Assembly (NCBI GenBank): GCA_026874595.1
Contig: CM049309.1
Location: 52,178,079-52,242,078, forward strand
Source: Sipunculus nudus
Taxonomy: Eukaryota > Annelida > Sipuncula > Golfingiida > Sipunculidae
Direction of reading: 5' to 3'
DNA length: 64,000 bases
The position numbers and the translations under genes were made by a program. The notes beneath the pieces are model-generated. The model was given only the letters and a program-made list of their open reading frames with translations, was not told the DNA's origin and made no database searches. Position 1 is the stretch's first letter; each line of letters begins with the position of its first letter. Positions 59,718 through 64,000 of the stretch are shown one piece after another.

Positions 59718-60445
59718 TATCTATTTATAGCTTTGGCAGACTGCCAACTGTGTCAGATTATGCAACAGGTCAAGAGTAAACTCAGTGCAGCCAGGAGCAG
59801 GTCAAGAGTTCACTCAGTGCAGTAGCTTGAGCCTGAAATTTGTCACAGATCACTCAGGGGCAACTGCCTTGCTCACCTAAGCCTGGTCAGCCCAGTGCAT
59901 CAAACTCAAGGGAAGGTTGATGTATTGGCCTCATATTTTGACCTGTCTATGCATCTTTGATGGCTTTCTCATCTACAAGACAGGTGTCCCCCACCTACAC
60001 TGACTTTTGCACAGTGTATGCGCCTGCTTATTTCTACAGAGGAATTTGATACATCAGCCTCAAATTTGGCATATTTATACATATTGGATAGCTTTATTGT
60101 GTACAAGACTTCTGGCGCCACCTACAATAATTTTTGCACAGTGTATGTCCCTGCTTATTTCGCATGAGGGGTTTGACATATCAGTCTGACATTGGGCATA
60201 TGTATATATCTCTTCAGTGTTTACAAGACTGGTGGTTCCAGCTACAATCATTTTTGTGTTGTGTGCACCAGTGCCAGAATTTCAGCAGTGATGTTTGTGT
60301 AATTGTTTCTTGTTCAAAGTGTTTACTACTTACATTGTTCTGATACATGTTACACATGTTCTTGAATAGTAATGGTCCAGCATTGAAGCATTATACCAGG
60401 TGTAATCTCATTGCACAGGTTCGCATTAGGCCTGTAGGCCTTGTT
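59718..60445 (+). mobile_element. C6: second copy of the C5 3' part
   Basis: Exists only through the 1,126-bp duplication; ends with the same CACAGGTTCGC and AGGCCTGTAGGCCT end as C5, 1,126 bp later. Confidence 0.8.
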
Positions 60446-60636
60446 TAGGCATTTAAAGCCGACTCTTCGCCTACCTTGTCTGTAGAATTTATGTGATTCT
60501 GACTTACTCCCGAACATATTAATGAACTGTTGGTAATTCCTAATGAGAAACATTCTTATTACACTTCTGTGATCGATGCATGAGCTTGTTTATACACAAC
60601 TTGTTAGTAAACACAGCAATGTTGACACATGGTAAA

Positions 60637-61052
60637 GTAGAAGAAGTAGTAGTAGTTTATTTTTATTGTGACATGTACATCATATTTTAATTCCCAATGT
60701 ATATACATACATATTCTAATTCGTACCCGAGCCCCCTGGACTTAAATGTCACCAATTACTAGACATAGTTACATAGTTAAAACTGCAGGTTGAAATAACA
60801 TATATACAAGAAAATTATCATGTTAAACCAGACGTGTCTTCCTTATCTAACAAATGTGTGAGTGCAAATGTTCTATATTTCAATAATAAAACAAGCCATT
60901 ATTTCAAATTTGTTTCCAAATAGGAATATGAATTCATCTTCATCATTCAGGTGAATAAATTCTGAATTCCTGTCGTATATAGCACCATACAACTCTGTCC
61001 TCCTTTCTGAGTAAATGATGCATTGACAGATAAAATGAATTTCATCCTCTAC
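60637..61052 (-). mobile_element. LINE 3' end: ORF2 tail plus 3' UTR
   Basis: Minus-strand element fragment: a coding tail (60873-61052), a roughly 230-bp UTR containing CAGGGGGCTCGGGTACG, then CACAATAAAAATAAAC and a TACTACTACTTCTTC tail. 5'-truncated, as is usual for LINEs. Confidence 0.75.
60873..61052 (-). pseudogene. C-terminus of non-LTR retrotransposon ORF2
   Basis: Sixty codons with stop TAG at 60873-60875. It begins VEDEIHFICQCIIYSERR and continues with LNDEDEFIFLFGN. The E(D)E-HF---C--Y---R, then 'DE--F-FL', pattern is the C-terminal signature downstream of the reverse transcriptase in CR1/L2-type and related LINE proteins. It is too short to start at a Met. The reading frame is open upstream only to about 61055, so only the protein's last part survives. 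Not functional alone. Confidence 0.75.
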
Positions 61053-61089
61053 TTTTTTAGTAGGAAAACCATGTGATTAACTCTTGATT

Positions 61090-61312
61090 TATGAAGTTAC
61101 AAAGTACAGCCGCCATGTTACAAGTGTGCTGTGTTTATGTTTTGCACAACTGATTGTGCCCAGTGCAAGCTTTTTCCACTTAAGTATGAACAGGAGGAAG
61201 CAAATGTTTTTACAATGAAATATTAACATCATGAAATGTCAAGGAGAAAACACAGTATTTCATGTAAATATTCAGCATACCTGGTATGTGAATTCAGTAG
61301 CTCCCTTTAAAT
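61090..61312 (-). mobile_element. L-family element, diverged minus copy
   Basis: On the minus strand it starts TTTAAAGGGAGC and reads TTTGCTTCCTCCTG, GCTTGCACTGGGCACAATC and ACATAAACACAGC, in the order of 1569-1745. The distal part is missing. Confidence 0.6.
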
Positions 61313-62176
61313 ATACAAATCATGACTTTTGGGTTGTTCTTCACTCTTCATGTATTACAGACTAACTGCCATGGATATGACTTTCATAATTAATCTGAAA
61401 AATCAGTCTTGCCCTGTACATATATAGGTGTATGCATCATCACTCCATATACATGGCCACCTGCAGTTATACACTTAGCTTGTAAGAAATGTAATGTCTA
61501 GATCAGAAAATAAACTTTTTGTGAATCCAGACAAAAAATGTGTTTTCTGTTGAATCTTAGTCAGTTTTATTGGTAATATGTGTGAACGTGTCACCTTCCC
61601 TGCAACCAAGTGCAGAATTTCTGTCTACTGTAGAAACATATACATTTTATTGTGCAATATTTGTGAATATGACATCTCTGGCAACTGTTTTCTGTTGAAT
61701 AACTTGTATTTTTATGGGCAGTGCTTTTGAATTTGTCCCAAGTGGTAATAACCTATTAGTGTGTCGAGGAATATTTCATTTTAGCAATGTCTGGCCATTG
61801 CAAGTGCTATGGGATTGTTCCATGTTGCAGTTCATTAAACACATGGCCTGGGTGGTCTGCAGTCTGTTTGATTTTAAATGCCAGGAGAATAGAGATGAGC
61901 CTGAAAAACTTGCACTTTGTTGTGACTACAGATCATGTTCATCATTCAAATCAAACCCCACTGGAGATGTGCCTGTGTCCTCACATCTTCCAGTTATTAC
62001 TTATAAATAGTACACTGCAGGTAGTCACAAAGGGTCAGCCCTTTACTGTGATCTAAATATGTAACACTTGTGTAATGCTATCACCGTCTGGGTCCGTGAG
62101 AGGACTCAGACCATCTGTGCATAGTCCCTCTGTCAAGTGTACAGGCTCTCTCACACAAACTGAAGTACAAGGATCT
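61313..62176. other. Unannotated DNA
   Basis: Two overlapping open frames at 61714-62056 show no recognised domain and no splice or start context. No repeats. Confidence 0.4.
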
Positions 62177-62190
62177 TTATATATATATAA

Positions 62191-62242
<52 letters not shown>
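62177..62242. repeat. (AT)n microsatellite
   Basis: Alternating AT with two AAAT interruptions near its start. Confidence 0.95.
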
Positions 62243-62244
<2 letters not shown>

Positions 62245-62334
62245 TTTCAAGATCCTAGGCCTTTTTTCTGTAGGGGGAAATATTTTAAATATTTTATTTT
62301 TAAACACATTTAAACCTCTTTTTTTGGCTCACTA

Positions 62335-62420
62335 TACAAGACCTCACTTAGACGACCACCTCTGAAATGCAACCACTTTATCAAAGTCCCGATGGTGGTC
62401 ATAAATTTAAGGTTTTACTG
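62335..62420 (+). mobile_element. J3: degraded mariner-type MITE
   Basis: CAAGACCTCACTTAGACGACCACC at the left and GATGGTGGTC ... AAGGTTTTACTG at the right are mirrored J-type ends; shorter than J1. Confidence 0.5.
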
Positions 62421-62532
62421 CATATTATACAAGCAAAGGTGAAATGTCATGAAAAATATTCAGATGGGAAGGGACAGAATAATCATATATGTTATGTATA
62501 ACTACTATGTTCATCTATATAAGGCTAGAATA

Positions 62533-62555
62533 TTAATAATAATAATAATAATAAT
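62533..62555. repeat. (AAT)n microsatellite
   Basis: Seven or so AAT units. Confidence 0.9.
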
Positions 62556-62792
62556 ATATATGTATGTTGTTATTTACACATATATTTCTGTTCAAGCTGC
62601 CTCTTTTTGCTTTAATGTTATATGTCTTTTATCCTTACCCCACGCCTATACCTAACTAGTTAACTGCATCTACTGCCAGGATCCATGTGATGAACATACT
62701 GAAACTTTCTGCTGTAGAGTGACTTACCCAGTTACATTGTTCATCATCCAATTTTATCCTAGTCAAGAATATCAAATTTACATAGTTTTTCA

Positions 62793-63060
62793 GCTCTGCT
62801 GACTGGAGTAATACCAGGGTCTGTAGGGAAGGTCTTTTTTTTCCGTTATCTGTGTGTCAATCTGGCCATGGTCATTTGACAAAGAGACTTTAGACATCTA
62901 GAAAAATCCTGAGAGAAATTCTGAAATTAGGTCACTATTACCTAAATCTTGCATCCTTAGGGGCAACCAGAGCTAAAAAAGACTTACTCAGAAATATTTG
63001 TGATAAAGATATGATTTTACAATAGTTACAACAAAGGATTGTCATGAATGCTTTTTGATC
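62793..63060 (+). mobile_element. B-like 5' remnant
   Basis: TTTTCAGCTCTGCTGACTGGAGTAAT and GAAATTAGGTCACTATTACC are mutated B 5' and monomer words. No seed array or 3' palindrome. Confidence 0.4.
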
Positions 63061-63126
63061 TTAGGTACATCATTAAACATGTATTATACATTGTATATGC
63101 CAAAGACAGGAGGTGTCACCTTTAAT

Positions 63127-64000
63127 TATGCCCCCGCCACAAAGTGGCCGGGGCATATAGTTTTACCCATGTCCGTCATTCCGTCCTTCCGTCATTCCGA
63201 AATCAAACAGTTGTACGGACTTTTTTTCGCAGTGCCTGCAGATATTGGCCTGATTTTTGGTGTGTGGGCAGATATAGACCAGTTACAGATCAAGTTTGCG
63301 TTTTGTCCTGGTTGACCTACTTTTGACCGTTTTACGGCTCCTAAACTTAAAAAATTTCATGAAAAATAGAAATTTCATGACAAATACACATGTACGGACT
63401 TTTTTTCACAATGCCTGCAGATATTGGCCTGATTTTTGGTGTGTGGGCAGATATTGACCAGTTACAGATCGAGTTTGCGTTTCGTCCCAGTTGACCTACT
63501 TTTGATTGTTTTACAGCTCCTGAACATAGAAAATTTCATGTTAAATATAAATTTTCATGACAAATACACTTGTACAGACTTTTCTTCGCAATACCTGCAG
63601 ATATTGGCCTGATTTTTGGTGTGTAGGCAGATAATGACCAGTTACAGATCGAGTTCGCGTTTTGTCCCAGTTGCCTTACTTTTGACTGTTTTACGGCTCC
63701 TAAACTTAGAAAATTTCATGAAAAATAGAAATTTTCATGACAAATGTACACATATACGGACTTTTTTTCGCAATGCCTGCAGATATTGGCCTGCTTTTTG
63801 TGTGTGGGCAGATAATGACCAGTTACAGATCGAGTTCGCGTTTCGTCCCGGTTGACCTACTTTTGAACGTTTTACGCCTCCTTAACTTAGAAAATTTCAT
63901 GAAAAATAGAAATATTCATGACAGATACACATGTACAGACTTTTTTTCGCAATGCCTGCAGATATTGGCCTGATTTTTGGTGTGTGGGCAGATATAGACC
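63127..64000 (+). mobile_element. I: hairpin-capped element with 180-bp tandem core, cut by window end
   Basis: TATGCCCCCGCCAC (63127-63140), loop AAA, GTGGCCGGGGCATA (63144-63157): a 14-bp stem with one mismatch. A GTCCGTCATTCCGTCC seed follows. Core monomers start TACGGACTTTTTTTCGC at 63214, 63393, 63573, 63755 and 63934 (periods 179, 180, 182, 179) and contain GCCTGCAGATATTGGCCTG. The 3' end lies outside. Open frames here are repeat artefacts. Confidence 0.85.

Larger units (their letters stand above)
58592..60849 (+). repeat. 1,126-bp tandem duplication, apparently identical copies
   Basis: Copy 1 is 58592-59717 and copy 2 is 59718-60843; everything I compared is identical, including three open frames. 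The hexamer TATCTA is present at both junctions and just after copy 2 (60844-60849). Each copy holds the 3' part of C5, its flank, and part of a LINE 3' UTR. Confidence 0.9.

Noticed and set aside
61714-62056. Two overlapping 90-98-codon frames
   Set aside because: No recognised domain, different frames overlap, and neither has splice edges.

Overview
This is a eukaryotic, AT-rich, non-coding-looking window, most likely from a mollusc or another lophotrochozoan. I infer this from the repeat vocabulary: GTCCGTCTGTCTGTCC seeds inside hairpin-ended elements, (TA)n microsatellites, CR1-like LINE tails and CAGTAAAACCT-type mini-elements. No complete host gene is visible. Three short stretches look like possible exons (23373-23574 plus, 24361-24589 minus, 34189-34292 plus) and I recognise none of them. 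The window is best read as intron or intergenic DNA packed with transposable elements. Letter names for repeat families (A, B, C and so on) are mine and apply only here.

Layout. 1-2.1 kb: two copies of a TTAAAGGG-ended element (L); the first carries a perfect 123-bp inverted repeat. 2.1-6.8 kb: nested rolling-circle-like elements (C1 with A1 inside, F1, A2) and a minus-strand SINE. 6.8-9.7 kb: (TA)n tracts and a motif-dense, possibly regulatory stretch. 9.7-12.1 kb: full-length C2. 13-15.2 kb: repeat H, an L fragment, and F2. 16.7-20 kb: G/C-tract repeats, two TIR mini-elements and A3. 21.1-23.2 kb: C3 inside K. 23-35 kb: mostly unique DNA with a 31-bp-TIR mini-element, a CR1-like LINE remnant and another K. 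35.5-38 kb: element B1 inside K, itself carrying a tRNA-derived SINE with a 16-bp target-site duplication. 40.8-49 kb: a 7-kb nest in which minisatellite element G is split by B2 (which contains A4) and B3. 50.5-51 kb: a 98-bp tandem array. 52.8-60.9 kb: long C elements with E inside, then an apparently perfect 1,126-bp tandem duplication that includes a LINE 3' UTR. 60.9-61.3 kb: the LINE coding tail and an L copy. 63.1 kb to the end: a hairpin-capped 180-bp tandem element (I) running off the window.

Main theme. Families B and C share one architecture: T-rich edges, a 5' motif whose reverse complement lies near the 3' end, a GTCCGTC-type seed, long tandem core monomers, and a palindrome just before a TTGTT-like 3' end. 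This is the layout described for Helentron-associated non-autonomous elements (HINEs, including bivalve 'pearl' elements). Family A instead ends in a hairpin plus CTAG, as canonical Helitrons do. Despite different ends, A, B and C carry what looks like one related core monomer centred on the 12-bp palindrome GGTGGCGCCACC, which occurs perfectly at least ten times. No rolling-circle replicase/helicase gene is visible, so all copies here are non-autonomous.
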